This document shows, one piece after another, positions 21,460 to 32,010 of a stretch of 64,000 nucleotides of DNA. This DNA comes from Aphrocallistes beatrix (lineage: Eukaryota; Porifera; Hexactinellida; Sceptrulophora; Aphrocallistidae). The first letter of the stretch is position 1, and the number at the start of each line of letters is the position of its first letter. The notes below the pieces were generated by a model. That model saw nothing but the letters and a program-made list of their open reading frames with translations, was not told where the DNA came from and did no database searches. Where the stretch lies: assembly GCA_963281255.1 (NCBI GenBank), contig OY725498.1:496001-560000 (forward strand), given 5' to 3'. The position numbers and the translations under genes were made by a program.

Positions 21460-21949
21460 CCTGACACTGGAACTAAGTCTCTAGTTTCTCAACCAAATAT
21501 CCGATCAGTTATTTATAAGAGAATTTGAAACTTAATTTATAGAATATCCATGGTGGATCACTTTGTCTGACCTTAATTAATTAAAGGAATTGACAAACAC
21601 TTTTGAATTGAAACATGGATAATAAATTTAATTTCTTTCAAAAATGAATGTTTGTTCAATGGAAAAGCGGAAAGAGAATAATTTCTGTGTGCATTTCAAT
21701 GTTAAATAAATAGCAAGGAACGATTATTTGGTGTGCTATTCCCCTTCAAAGAATTTTTTCGGTCGAGAATATATTTTCATCAGTAAAGTAAAAAGTAAAA
21801 AGGGAATGAATAGAATACAATGAATCACAAATAGACAAAAAACAAAGTTCAAAGTAAATAATGGATAAAAGTAGAAATAATAGTTTAGAGAGAATCAATA
21901 CTTCTAAAGAATGTAGCCTAACAATACTATAAATAAACTAATACTAAAG

Positions 21950-23185
21950 TCAGAATAGTTGTATGGAATGATTGGGATTCTCAGAAGCTACTATTATTCT
22001 ACCTTCAGAGTCTAGAGCTATTCCTGACACATCAACGAACTCTCCTCTATGCTCTCCTTCCCGACCGAATTTGTGCATCAATTCTCCTCTGTTAGAGAAG
22101 ATTAACACACAATTAGTAGCGTTATCCGTCATTAGAATGTTGTTAGCTTTATCTACACAGAAGAAGACTGGATGTATCACTAGGTTCCCTTCTCCATGAG
22201 GTATTATCTGTCTGATGAGCTGGTGAGAATAATTGTAATAACGAACACACGGATTTCCTAATGTCAACACTACAACCTCATCAGAAGTCAGCTTAACATC
22301 TCTGGGAGAGGGAATATCCTTAATGAATGAATGGAATTTAAGATTCAAGTTTAAACATTGAATTCTATAATTACCACTGTCACAAATGTAAATTCTATTA
22401 TTCTTATTTGATACAGCAACTCCTCTAGGCGAATCAAATTCAAGTTTTCCTTTCCCTTCCTTCCCAACAGAGTTTAAGAATTTCCCGTCAGTACTATACA
22501 CATTCAGGGAATTACTCTCGTACTGCGTAACATAGACTTTGCTATGGTTGATACAGATACCTTGTGGCCATTCCATCTTCTCTTTGAAATCAAATATGAA
22601 TTCTAGATTCTTAGTAAACACTTGCACACGACTGTGCATTAAATCACAAATGTAAACATTGTTAGTTTCAGAATCTATTGCGATTGATTCATGACAGCAG
22701 AACACTCCGGGTGATGTAGATTTACAATAACTGTATTTACAAGCTACCATGAGGGGGTATCCTTTCTCTTCATAGGGAGGGAGATCACTCACTTCGATCG
22801 ATCCTATCTCGCTCAGTTTATCGAACACACACTCATCCCACTTCAACACTACTCTCCGCATGCTAGCGAGATCTCTCTCAAACTTAGCTCTTATCTTTCT
22901 CACGCGTTCTTCCAACACAGACACAATCTTCTTCAAAGTTTCTTTGTTTTCGTTTTCCTTCACAGAGGATAGTTGCGACTCTTTCAAACGGTTCAGCTCC
23001 TCAATCTGTTGGTTGACTCCTTCCCCCCTGTACCTAACCACCTGCTCATCCAGCTCTGACAATAGAGTGGCTTCCCTCTCCTCTAACACCTGATGAGATC
23101 TCTGGAACTTTGTGGCTATTTCCCTCCTCACTCTCTCCACCTGAGAGAGGAATGGATCACTTCTCAACACATTAGCACTAGCCAT
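21950..23185 (-). CDS. Coiled-coil/NHL beta-propeller protein, paralogue 2
   Basis: Single-exon, 411 residues, same architecture as paralogue 1. The coiled coil carries the SVLEERVRKIRAK variant block, shared only with paralogue 5, in place of SVLMYETRIKEIRAK. Propeller loops specific to this copy are CCHES, LMHSR, MEWPQG, YESNS, DSPRG, SGNYR, TLGNP and HPVFF. Asn replaces Asp in SETNNVYIC. The C terminus is NPNHSIQLF. It lies 491 bp upstream of COX5A copy 2 on the same strand, as paralogue 1 does relative to copy 1. Function is unknown beyond propeller-mediated binding expected for the NHL family. Confidence 0.9.
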   Translation of the reverse strand: MASANVLRSDPFLSQVERVRREIATKFQRSHQVLEEREATLLSELDEQVVRYRGEGVNQQIEELNRLKESQLSSVKENENKETLKKIVSVLEERVRKIRAKFERDLASMRRVVLKWDECVFDKLSEIGSIEVSDLPPYEEKGYPLMVACKYSYCKSTSPGVFCCHESIAIDSETNNVYICDLMHSRVQVFTKNLEFIFDFKEKMEWPQGICINHSKVYVTQYESNSLNVYSTDGKFLNSVGKEGKGKLEFDSPRGVAVSNKNNRIYICDSGNYRIQCLNLNLKFHSFIKDIPSPRDVKLTSDEVVVLTLGNPCVRYYNYSHQLIRQIIPHGEGNLVIHPVFFCVDKANNILMTDNATNCVLIFSNRGELMHKFGREGEHRGEFVDVSGIALDSEGRIIVASENPNHSIQLF

Positions 23186-24370
23186 TTCCTAATGTTGGAT
23201 GTACAATCAATTTGAGATATTATTAATAGAGACAAAGTATAATAATCAAATACATTGATTTGGTCTATAAATACTATTCTGTTGTAGAATGTATTAGAGT
23301 GAACAGATCAAGTTTCATTTTAATTGGCTATCATACTCAAGAGCTAGAATTGGGAAATCGGAATAAGATCAAAGTATAAATAAGACCTAAAATATTTTAA
23401 AGTAGGATTGAGACTTTAAACCTCTGAAGTAGGATTAAGAGCTAAAATTGGAGGAAGAGAGAAAGAGAGCATTTTTAGTTTGAAATAGTGTTCATTTGAG
23501 TGTGAAAGTGCCATTTTTGTCTGGCATTTTAGGTCTTAATTCTACTTAGCAGTTTTTAGGTCCCTACTTCGAAGGTTTTAGCTCTTATTTCTACTTTGAT
23601 GGTTTAGGTCTTATTCCAAGAAAAAGAATAATCGTCTAGAATGAAGTATACTATTTATGTGGAAGTATTTTTATCACTTTCAAGGCTGCATTAATGGAAT
23701 GCTATAGAGAAGCAATCACAATTTTGATTGCAAATCTTCTCAAAGATATTTCGATCTATAGGAAGGGTTTATATCAACCTCTTTCTACTCTCAGTTATGT
23801 CAGCATATATATTTTCATATAAACAACCTGACACTAATTTGAATGAATATTTTTATCTGTTTCAAGAACAATAACTAACATTTCTTTATTTCTGGGAGGA
23901 TGGTCAAATGCCACCATAGTTAACCGATGAATGTTGAAGATATTTTTTCTAGGAGTTAATTAAGAGATTGATAAGCAAACGAAATGTCCCAATAATTCAT
24001 TTAATCACAAAAAACTGGTGAGAAGCTGAAACATACTAATCCTGTTCAAACCTAGATGCTACAAAGCTTAACTTCTGGAGAAATACTCACATTTCTTCAG
24101 GAATAGAAGACAAAATGGAGAACATTCTTCTGTAAGAATTTCTTTCAGAATGTAGTAACATTTTTGAGTCGAAATTGATTCTTTATCCCAGAAAAAGTAG
24201 TTATATTCTGCCAATACTGTACTTCAGACTTTGGTCCTATCTGATAGAATGGAACCACTCTAAGTGCTTCTGAATTTCGAATTCCAGCACATTTTTACTG
24301 CTTAGTTTATTTATTCAAGCTTAACTCCTCAATCGTTTGATTCATCTTTGATAGCAGGACACAATCAAGG
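23186..24370. other. Non-coding interval after NHL paralogue 2
   Basis: The first ~140 bp is the conserved NHL promoter region with a TATTTATAG box at 23265-23273. The rest is AT-rich with no gene seen. Around 23390-23620 the phrases AGTAGGATT, GGTCTTA and TTCTACTT recur in both orientations. Confidence 0.45.
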
Positions 24371-24414
24371 TTCTTCAAAAATTTATGGTACGGAAAAGCG
24401 TACCATAAGTATTA

Positions 24415-24660
24415 ATCCCAGGGTTTCCGTGGGAATGGGAATCTGTGGGAATTCCCATGGGAAAACCACAGATTCCCATATGGGATAATGGGAATGACTT
24501 TAAGCCTATGGGAATTCCCACATGTGGGAATTTGTGGGATTCTGTGAGCATCTGTTGGATTTCTTGTGGGTTTCTGTGGGATTTCCTTTGGGTTTCTGTG
24601 AGAACTCCGACAGAAATCCTGTGGGAATGGGAATTGTAATTCTATTCCCACGGCAACTCT
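24415..24660. repeat. GTGGGAAT/ATTCCCAC-rich repeat block
   Basis: About 245 bp built from variants of TGTGGGAATTCCCA and TGTGGGATTTC in both orientations, so it can form several hairpins. It contains CGTGGGAA or TGTGGGAA at about six places. No coding capacity is supported. Confidence 0.75.
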
Positions 24661-24739
24661 GATTAATCCCAATGGAGTCACACTTATTTTCTCCGGGAAA
24701 AAAGTATTTAAGATCGGTTTTGAGGAGATTTCCACCAAA

Positions 24740-24902
24740 GCTTTCAGTGGATTCATTTTATCAGAAGATTTGCTTCAGTTTCTATGAATTTATAATTTCT
24801 ATTGATGGCAGTGAAATTAGGTCTAGATAGCTCTAAGAGACTCTGTAGAATTATGAATCTTTTATATTCATTCCAACTACATCTTAATTCTAAATAGTTG
24901 CC
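24740..24902 (-). pseudogene. GTPase-derived fragment
   Basis: TTGCTTCAGTTTCTATGAAT, AAATTAGGTCTAGATAGCTC and TGTAGAATTATGAATC follow the same order as the decayed GTPase fragment at 46990-47110, which in turn matches the A-type GTPase genes (TTGCTTCAGTTCAATTCCTC at 48230). Too decayed to translate. Confidence 0.5.
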
Positions 24903-25131
24903 TGATCGAATATCTCATCTTTCTCTTCTTGAGTCGGCTCCTTTCCGTCTGCAGAGGTGACAGGGGGTTTAGGGAACTCGACACATGCTTCAGAGAAGGA
25001 GCGTCATCCGACACTCTTCTTGCTTCTGCCACGAATGACATATCCACGGGTCTGTGAGGGAGAGAGGAGGGAGCGAGGGGTGGACAGGAACCTAGACCCG
25101 CGGAACATTGGAGATTAGTCTGCTAGCCATC
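24903..25131 (-). pseudogene. COX5A pseudogene, 5' half only
   Basis: Corresponds to the presequence and first part of COX5A and stops at the position of EIFDQ, joined to the GTPase fragment. A 2-bp deletion (GGAGATTAG for GGAGAGATTAG) shifts the frame after about six codons. A G-to-A change turns the Trp codon of VGWRSF into TGA. The 3' half is absent. It sits between NHL paralogues 2 and 3, where the tandem unit predicts a COX5A gene. Confidence 0.92.
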
Positions 25132-25612
25132 CTGACACTGGAACTAAGGCTCTAGTTTCTAAACCAAATATCCGATCAGTTATTTATAACAGAATTTGAA
25201 ACTAAATTTGTAGAATTCAATGGCGGATCGCTTTGAATTCTCTGACCTTAATTAATTAAAATGAATTACCAAACAAATTCGAATAAAAACAGGGATTAAG
25301 AATGTTTAATTCCATTTAAAAATGAATCTGGGTTCAATGGATATAAGTGACTGGATTAGAGGAGAGAAGGAATAATTTCAGTGGGTATTTCAATGTCAAA
25401 AAATAGCCAGGAACGATTATTTGGGTGAGAATGCTATTCACCTTCAACGATTTCATTGGGTCGAGAATATATTTTCGCTCCTCAATAAAGTGAAAAGAGA
25501 ATGAAAAGAACACAGTGAAGGCCAAAATGTAAAAGGTTCAAAGGGAGTAATGAATGAAAGAATAAATACTAAAGAATGTACCTTAACAAAACTAAAAATA
25601 AACAAATACAAG

Positions 25613-26848
25613 TCAGAATAGTTGGATGCAATGATTGGAATTCTGAGAAGCTACTATTATTCTATCTTCAGAATCTAGAGCTATTCCTCTAACTTCAATG
25701 AACTCTCCTCTATCTTCTCCTTTCTGACCGAATTTGTGTATCAATTCTCCTCTGTTAGAGAAGATTAACACACAATTTGTAGCAAGATCTGTCAATAGAA
25801 TGTTGTTAGCTTTATCCAAACAAAGGTGCGATGGATCTATTACGAGGTTCCCTTCTCCACGAGGTATTATCTGTCTGATGAGCTGGTGAGAATAATTGTA
25901 GTAACGAACACACGGATCTCCTGATGTCAACACTACAACCTCATCAGAAGTCAGCTTAACATCTCTGGGAGAGGGAATATTCTTAATGAATGAATGGAAT
26001 GCCAGGTCAAAGTTTAAACATTGAATTCTCACATTATCTCTCTCACAAATGTAAATTCGTTTCTTCTCATTTGATACAACAACTGCTCTAGGCCAATCAA
26101 ATTGTAGTTTTCCATTACCTTTCTTCCCAACAGAGTTTAAGAATTTCCCTTCAGTACTATACACATTCAGGGAATGTCTTCCGTACTGCGTAACATAGAC
26201 TTTGCTATGGTTGATACAGATACCAACTGGCCAACACATATTCTCTTTGAAATCAAATATGAATTCCAGATTCTTAGTAAACACTTGTACACGATCGTTA
26301 CCTAAATCACAAATGTAAACATTATCAGTTTCAGAATCTATAATGATTGATTTGGGACACCAGAACACTCCGGGTGATGTAGAATTACTATAACTGTGTT
26401 TATAAGCTACCATGAGGGGGTCTCCTTTCTCTTCATAGGGAGGGAGATCACTCACTTCGATCGATCCTATCTCGCTCAGTTTATCGAACACACACTCATC
26501 CCACTTCAACACTACTCTCCGCATGCTAGCGAGATCTCTCTCAAACTTAGCTCTTATCTCTGCTATGTGAGTTTCGTACATGAGCACACTATTCTTCACA
26601 ATTTCTTTGTTTTCGTTTTCCTTCACAGAGGATAGTTGCGACTCTTTCAAACGGTTCAGCTCCTCAATCTGTTGGTTGACTCCTTCCCCCCTGTACCTAA
26701 GCACCAGCTCATCTAGCTCTGACAATAGAGTGGCTTCCTTCTCCACTAACACCTGATGAGATCTCTGGAACTTTGTGGCTATTTCCTTCCTCACTCTCTC
26801 CACCTGAGAGAGGAATGAATCACTTCTCAACACATTAGCACTAGCCAT
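25613..26848 (-). CDS. Coiled-coil/NHL beta-propeller protein, paralogue 3
   Basis: Single-exon, 411 residues. The coiled coil has the SVLMYETHIAEIRAK block. Propeller loops distinct from the other copies are WCPKS, LGNDR, MCWPVG, YGRHS, DWPRA, RDNVR, TSGDP, DPSHL and IEVRG. Strand and core positions such as VYICD, VQVFTKNLEFIFDF and IPSPRDVKL are unchanged. A TATTTATAG box lies at 26924-26932, but upstream of about 26935 the promoter sequence shared by other copies is replaced by retroelement sequence. Its coding sequence is nevertheless intact. Confidence 0.9.
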   Translation of the reverse strand: MASANVLRSDSFLSQVERVRKEIATKFQRSHQVLVEKEATLLSELDELVLRYRGEGVNQQIEELNRLKESQLSSVKENENKEIVKNSVLMYETHIAEIRAKFERDLASMRRVVLKWDECVFDKLSEIGSIEVSDLPPYEEKGDPLMVAYKHSYSNSTSPGVFWCPKSIIIDSETDNVYICDLGNDRVQVFTKNLEFIFDFKENMCWPVGICINHSKVYVTQYGRHSLNVYSTEGKFLNSVGKKGNGKLQFDWPRAVVVSNEKKRIYICERDNVRIQCLNFDLAFHSFIKNIPSPRDVKLTSDEVVVLTSGDPCVRYYNYSHQLIRQIIPRGEGNLVIDPSHLCLDKANNILLTDLATNCVLIFSNRGELIHKFGQKGEDRGEFIEVRGIALDSEDRIIVASQNSNHCIQLF

Positions 26849-26935
26849 TTCCTAATGTTGGATTTACAATCAATTTGAATTATTATTAGTAGAGACAAAG
26901 TATAATAATCAAATACATTGAGTCTATAAATACCA

Positions 26936-28060
26936 TTGTTGTGACCCAAACACCAATAAAAGCTGTTTAATCTATGAGTATTGTTGTTAAGGAACCGTCA
27001 TTATTAGTTACCCATACTTAGTTGGATTAGATCCAGCGTTAGGAAATAGGCTAGGCCGCTAGATCATTGAGACAATGTATGCGTACAATTTTAGTATTCC
27101 TCATCATATACTATTTCTATTGTTACGAGTATTACACTATACATTCGTAGTTATAGTTAGACGGACGAAATCTTAACATAAATACTAAAATATACATTAT
27201 ACCTATCTGATGGCTACTCCTCTTACAGTCGCAATCCCACCACTCTTACCTACCCAAAAGATTGAAGAATGGGAACCAAAGTTTCGAGCCAGTGTTTCTG
27301 CCTTAGAAGGGCTGTTGCATGAAAAAATGCCCCCCCCGTGAAAAAATGCCCCCACCATGGATATTCATGTAATATGGGGGGGGCAAAATTTAATGGAGTT
27401 AGCGTGAAAAATTGCCCCCCCGTGAAAAAATGCCCCCACCATGGATATTCTTGAGTTTAACACTAAATATTGCTGATACTATTTATATACGATACATTTA
27501 TGAAAGTCATTGTTATTACTTCACACGACTAGTTTGTTGATTTGCAATGCTTTAGTAAACGAATAGAAGCCAAATAGCATTCAAAATGTTTTGTATAAGC
27601 ATTGGCATACTTTAGAATATCCATGGTGGGGGGCATTTTTTCACGGGGGGGCAATTTTTCACGCTAACTCCATTAAATTTTGCCCCCCCCCCCCATATTA
27701 CATGAATATCCATGGTGGGGGCATTTTTTCACGGGGGGGGGCATTTTTTCATGCAACAGGCCTATATCAACAGAGGTAAACTAGAAGATCGAGTTGTGTT
27801 GGCGGCGATCAGGAAGACCACGCTAGATGCTGCATTTAAGGTATTGAAGGAAAGTCTCGATCCTTCGATTGATCCATTTGAAGCCGCAAACAGATTCCGA
27901 TCTATGACCTGGCCATCTGGAGAACTAGTTTACAACTTTTTTGCGAGATACCTAGAAGTAGCAGTGAAGGCCAAGTTGAGAGTTAAACTCGCTTGCGTTT
28001 TCTGACTACGCAACTTCCAAAAGAAGTGTACCAGAAAGCAAAGGAGTGGTTAACCTGCGC
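26936..28060 (+). mobile_element. LTR-retrotransposon remnant with a gag-like frame
   Basis: A start at 27210 opens MATPLTVAIPPLLPTQKIEE then WEPKFRASVSALEG, which breaks at an inserted element (27313-27758). After it the frame resumes with AYINRGKLEDRVVLAAIRK, LDPSIDPFEAANRFRSM, LVYNFFARYLEVA and, after a frame change, QLPKEVYQKAKEWL. This order fits the capsid part of a Ty3/gypsy-like Gag. The 26936-27209 leader, which contains AATAAA, may be an old LTR, but no partner LTR was found. It is inserted in the promoter region of NHL paralogue 3. It is dead: interrupted and with stops downstream. Confidence 0.6.
27313..27758. mobile_element. G/C-run inverted-repeat element inserted in the gag remnant
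   Basis: The ends are TGTTGCATGAAAAAATGCCC and its complement. Each arm has two runs of 7-12 G or C within GAAAAAATGCCCCC and CCATGGATATTC, and GGAGTTAGCGTGAAAAA occurs in both arms. The arms (27313-27445 and 27617-27758) are near-perfect complements around an AT-rich loop. No clear target duplication was seen. The C-runs on one strand give strong G-quadruplex potential. Confidence 0.75.
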
Positions 28061-29200
28061 TTATTGACGCCTCTCGTGAGTCCATTGGCTCGCGAGCTTC
28101 TTCTTCCCAGCAGACCGAGCAGCTATACGAGTCAGCTAGACGAGTCAGCTAAGGTAAACACAGAGGCGATTCTGCTCTATCATCCTTACGCAATTGTTGT
28201 TCTGCTATACCTCTCAACTTATCTGAGATCTCGACTCTCTGAACTTAGGAGTCTAAATACCCTGAATACAACCCTAATGCTCCGGATAAAGCATACAGTA
28301 AACCTATCTCGCGAAGTGTAACACAAAAACGTATCCATGAGCCAACGGAGGTAATAGAAGCGCTTGAGCTGAGTCAAGATGGCAAACCGCTTCTTAGAAG
28401 CAGAGCTGAACTGTTGTGCGATGTAGATTAAGAATGGAATGCCCTGCTTATCTACATAATCGAAATACCGAACCATCGCTAGGAGAAACTGCCTCCGCTA
28501 TTGCGGATTGCTGTGGACCATGGATTAGATAGCTCGCATCCTACTTTCCCCGCCCAACCTCCCCGCACCAGTCCATCGCCTGAGAGAACTTTCAAGAATT
28601 CAAATCTCCTTCGTATCCAGACCAAGATCTGAGTGTGCAGTATCAACTTGTTTCCCTGATTCATCCCTAGCAGCGACTCAGCCTTGACAGAAATGGGTTG
28701 GACGCTGTCAGTAGACATCGCAATGAGACAGGGGATACAGGGAGCGGGGTAGATCAGGCCCTGACAGAGGACCATGGACAGTAGATTGATAATTTAAGAT
28801 TGTTATACATATTCTCGACATTTTAGTTTGCCGACGATAAATATTTATAAGGCCAAATTCTGAAATGAATTCATCTCTATTTTTGGTTTTTTGGGGTTTT
28901 TTCTCCAGTACGGGGTTTAGGAATGTAGACTCCTGAGCTGTCTTAACTAAGCAGCTTATTCTGAATCTAACTATTCTCTTCAAGTTTTCCTCTTCACACA
29001 GATCGGGAGTATTCTGACAGCTGATTTCTCCTCTCTCTCTCTCTCTGTTCCGATGAGAATAGAAACAGCGGCGGTGAAGAATGGAGGTTGCCATGAAGGA
29101 ATTGTTTGATTCTCTCAGAGTATACTGAGATGTGAGGTGACAAGGCAGTAGCGATATCCCTGGTGCCACCACTGATGAGATGTCTGTCCGTTGCCTCAGA
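28061..29200. other. Non-coding interval with possible retroelement debris
   Basis: No intact gene seen. Frames between 28061 and 28770 are short and broken and may be later parts of the same retroelement. From about 29020 there is a CT microsatellite (29029-29047). From 29180 a COX5A 3' flank shared with 20835 begins. Confidence 0.4.
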
Positions 29201-29295
29201 GGAAATATCTTAGCTTTACTGACATAACATCATTACGGATATTCTCCCATTAGAGTTAGTCCTACACATTACTAGTTCTATATTTAGTATAGGAA

Positions 29296-29792
29296 CTAAG
29301 CTATTCCTAGTTCCTCTGGGGTGGGGATGCCGAGTTCGGTGAGGGTAGGTCTGATCTCCTGGATTATGTACTCGTAGATTTCAGGATTGGTGACAGACTT
29401 CACTCTCACCGACTCAAGAACTCGCATCGCAGTAGGGAAATCGTTCATGCGTCGACAGGCGTTCAGAATCGACACTACGATCTTTGGTTCTGGAACTAAA
29501 TCCATCCCGTAAAAGTGGTTGAACCCATTCCGTAGCAGCCACTGAAATAGTCCACCCACCTCTGATCGAGTATCTCATCTTTCTCTTCTTGAGTCAGTTC
29601 CTTTCCGTCTGCAGAGGTGATAGGGGGTTTAGGGAACTCGACACATGCTTCAGAGAAGGAGCGCCATCCGACACTCTTCTTGCTTCTGCCATGAATGACA
29701 TATCCACGGGTCTGTGAGGGAGAGAGGAGGGAGCGAGGGGTGGACAGGAACCTAGACCCGCGGAACATTGGAGAGATTAGTCTGCTAGCCTT
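29296..29792 (-). pseudogene. COX5A pseudogene, near full length
   Basis: Covers the whole of COX5A but is disabled three ways. The start ATG is changed to AAG at 29790-29792. A 19-bp deletion at about 29543 removes part of [12 protein letters not shown] and shifts the frame; the lost segment is flanked by short ACT repeats. Ser-to-Thr and Arg-to-His changes (VTNPE, GYVIHGR) also occur. Both halves on either side of the deletion remain open, so loss is recent. It is the COX5A partner of NHL paralogue 4. Confidence 0.93.
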
Positions 29793-30154
29793 CCTGACAC
29801 TGGAACTAAGTCTCTAGTTTCTCAACCAAATATCCGAACAATTATTTTTAACAGAATTTGAAAATTTATTTAAGAATATCCATGGTGGAACGCATTTAGT
29901 TCTCTGACCCTAATTATTTTAAAAAAATACCAAACATCTTCGAATAGCAAAAGAAATCATTCATTTTATTGTCATTTAAAAAATGAATCTTGGTTCAATG
30001 GATATAAGTGACTGGATAAGCAGAAAAATTGAATAATTTCTATGTCCAATTCAATGTTCAAAAAAACTACAAGGAAAGATTATTTGGGTGTGGATGCCAT
30101 TCCTCTCAAAAGATTTTATCGGGGTCGAGATATATTTTCGCTCGCTCTGTCACG

Positions 30155-30285
30155 AAAATTTTGGTCCGGGGACCAATTTTTTCATGAAAAATTGGTCCTC
30201 CCCTGAAAAATTTTCCATATAATTATGGACGGGGGGGACCATTTTTTTCAGGGAAAATTGGTCAGGGGGGACCAAAATTCCATGA
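30155..30285. repeat. GGTCC/GGGGGACC hairpin element
   Basis: CACGAAAATTTTGGTCCGGG at one side and GGGGGGACCAAAATTCCATG at the other, with inner GGGGGGACCATTTTT and AAAAATTGGTCCTCCCC repeats. It can fold on itself. Similar in style to 27313-27758 and 47255-47375. Confidence 0.6.
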
Positions 30286-30427
30286 ATTGAATACAATGAA
30301 TCTCAGAATTTCAAAAAGCACAAATTTCAAAATAAATAATGAATAAAAATAGAAATAATAGTTTGGAGAGAATCAATACTTCTAAAGAAAGTAGCCTAAC
30401 AATACTATAAATAAACTAATACTAAAG

Positions 30428-31663
30428 TCAGAATAGTTGGATGCAATGATTGGGATTCTTAGAGACTACTATTATTCTATCTTCAGAGTCTAGAGCTATT
30501 CCCTTAACATCAATGAACTCTCCTCTATCTTCTCCTCTCTGACCGAATTTGTGTATCAATTCTCCTCTGTTAGAGAAGATTAACACACAATTAGTAGCAT
30601 AATCCGTCATTAGAATGTTGCTAGCTTTATCTACACAGAAGTACCATGGATTTATCACTAGGTTCCCTTTTCCACGAGGTATTATCTGTCTGATGTGCTG
30701 GTGAGAATAATTGTAGAAAGTAACACACAGATCTTCTGATGCCAACACTACAACCTCATCAGAAGTCAACTTAACATCTCTGGGAGAGGGAATATCCTCA
30801 ATGAATGAATGGAAAGTAAGATCCAAGTTTAAACATTGAATTATATCATTACCACTGTCACAAATGTAAATTATTTTCTTCTCATTTGATACAGCAACTC
30901 CTCTAGGCCAATCAAATTCTGGTTTTCCTTTCCCTCTCTTCCCAACAGAGTTTAAGAATTTCCCTTCAGTACTGTACACATTCAGGGAATAGCTCATGTA
31001 CTGTGTAACATAGACTTTGCTATGGTTGATACAGATACCTTGTGGCCAATACATCTCCTCTTTAAAATCAAATAAGAATTCCAGATTCTTAGTAAACACT
31101 TGCACACGATGGTTCATTGAATCACAAATGTAAACATTGTCAGTTTCGGAATCTATTGCGATTGATCCAGGAAAGTAGAACACTCCGGGAGATGTAGAAT
31201 TACTATAACTGTGTTTACAAGCTACCACGATAGGGTCTCCTTTCTCTTCATAGGTAGGAAGATCACTCACTTCGATCGATCCTATCTCGCTCAGTTTATC
31301 GAACACACACTCATCCCACTTCAACACCACTATCCGCATGCTAGCGAGATCTCTCTCAAACTTGGCTCTTATTTCTTTTATGCGAGTTTCGTACATGAGC
31401 ACACTTTGATTCACAAATTCTTTGTTTTCGTTTTCCTTCACAGAGGATAGTTGTGTCTCTTTCAATCGGTTCAGTTCCTCAATCTGTTGGTTGACTTCTT
31501 CCCCCTTGTACCTAACCACCAGCTCATCCAGCTCTGACAATATAGTGGCTTTCCTCTCCACTAACACCTGATGAGATCTCTGGAACTTTGTGGTTATTTC
31601 CATCCTCACTCTCTCCACCTGAGAGAGGAATGAATCACTTCTCAACACATTAGCACTAGCCAT
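30428..31663 (-). CDS. Coiled-coil/NHL beta-propeller protein, paralogue 4
   Basis: Single-exon, 411 residues. The coiled coil has RMEITTKF and NQSVLMYETRIKEIRAK. Propeller loops specific to this copy are YFPGS, SMNHR, MYWPQG, YMSYS, DWPRG, SGNDI, ASEDL, NPWYF and IDVKG. The Arg that normally precedes the RIQC strand is Ile here (NDIIQC). The usual CVRYYN is CVTFYN. A TATTTATAG box lies at 31743-31751. It is followed on the same strand by the broken COX5A copy at 29296. Confidence 0.9.
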   Translation of the reverse strand: MASANVLRSDSFLSQVERVRMEITTKFQRSHQVLVERKATILSELDELVVRYKGEEVNQQIEELNRLKETQLSSVKENENKEFVNQSVLMYETRIKEIRAKFERDLASMRIVVLKWDECVFDKLSEIGSIEVSDLPTYEEKGDPIVVACKHSYSNSTSPGVFYFPGSIAIDSETDNVYICDSMNHRVQVFTKNLEFLFDFKEEMYWPQGICINHSKVYVTQYMSYSLNVYSTEGKFLNSVGKRGKGKPEFDWPRGVAVSNEKKIIYICDSGNDIIQCLNLDLTFHSFIEDIPSPRDVKLTSDEVVVLASEDLCVTFYNYSHQHIRQIIPRGKGNLVINPWYFCVDKASNILMTDYATNCVLIFSNRGELIHKFGQRGEDRGEFIDVKGIALDSEDRIIVVSKNPNHCIQLF

Positions 31664-32010
31664 TTCCTAATGCTGGATTTACAATCAATTTAAGATATTA
31701 TTAATAGAGACAAAGTATAATAATTAAATACACCGATTTGGTCTATAAATACTTTTCTACTCTGTTGTAGAATGTATTAGAGTGAACAGATCAAGTTTCA
31801 TTTCAATTCAACTAATATACTCGATAGAATCAATGTACAGGATTAAAAGGATTAATACACTAGTAATATAATACTAAAGGAATATAATGTATACATAAAG
31901 TTCAAAAAGTATAGCCACTCTGACTCCAGTCTTCCTCCACCAGAAAATCACTCTTTTGTACACTTCCTGTTCATCATCATCTCATCTCTTTCGGAGGAAT
32001 GCGGTTAGAA

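Noticed and set aside
28479-29172. Open frames of 98-154 codons between the gag remnant and COX5A
   Set aside because: No recognisable domain, overlap in several frames with simple CT repeats, and lie in debris between tandem units.
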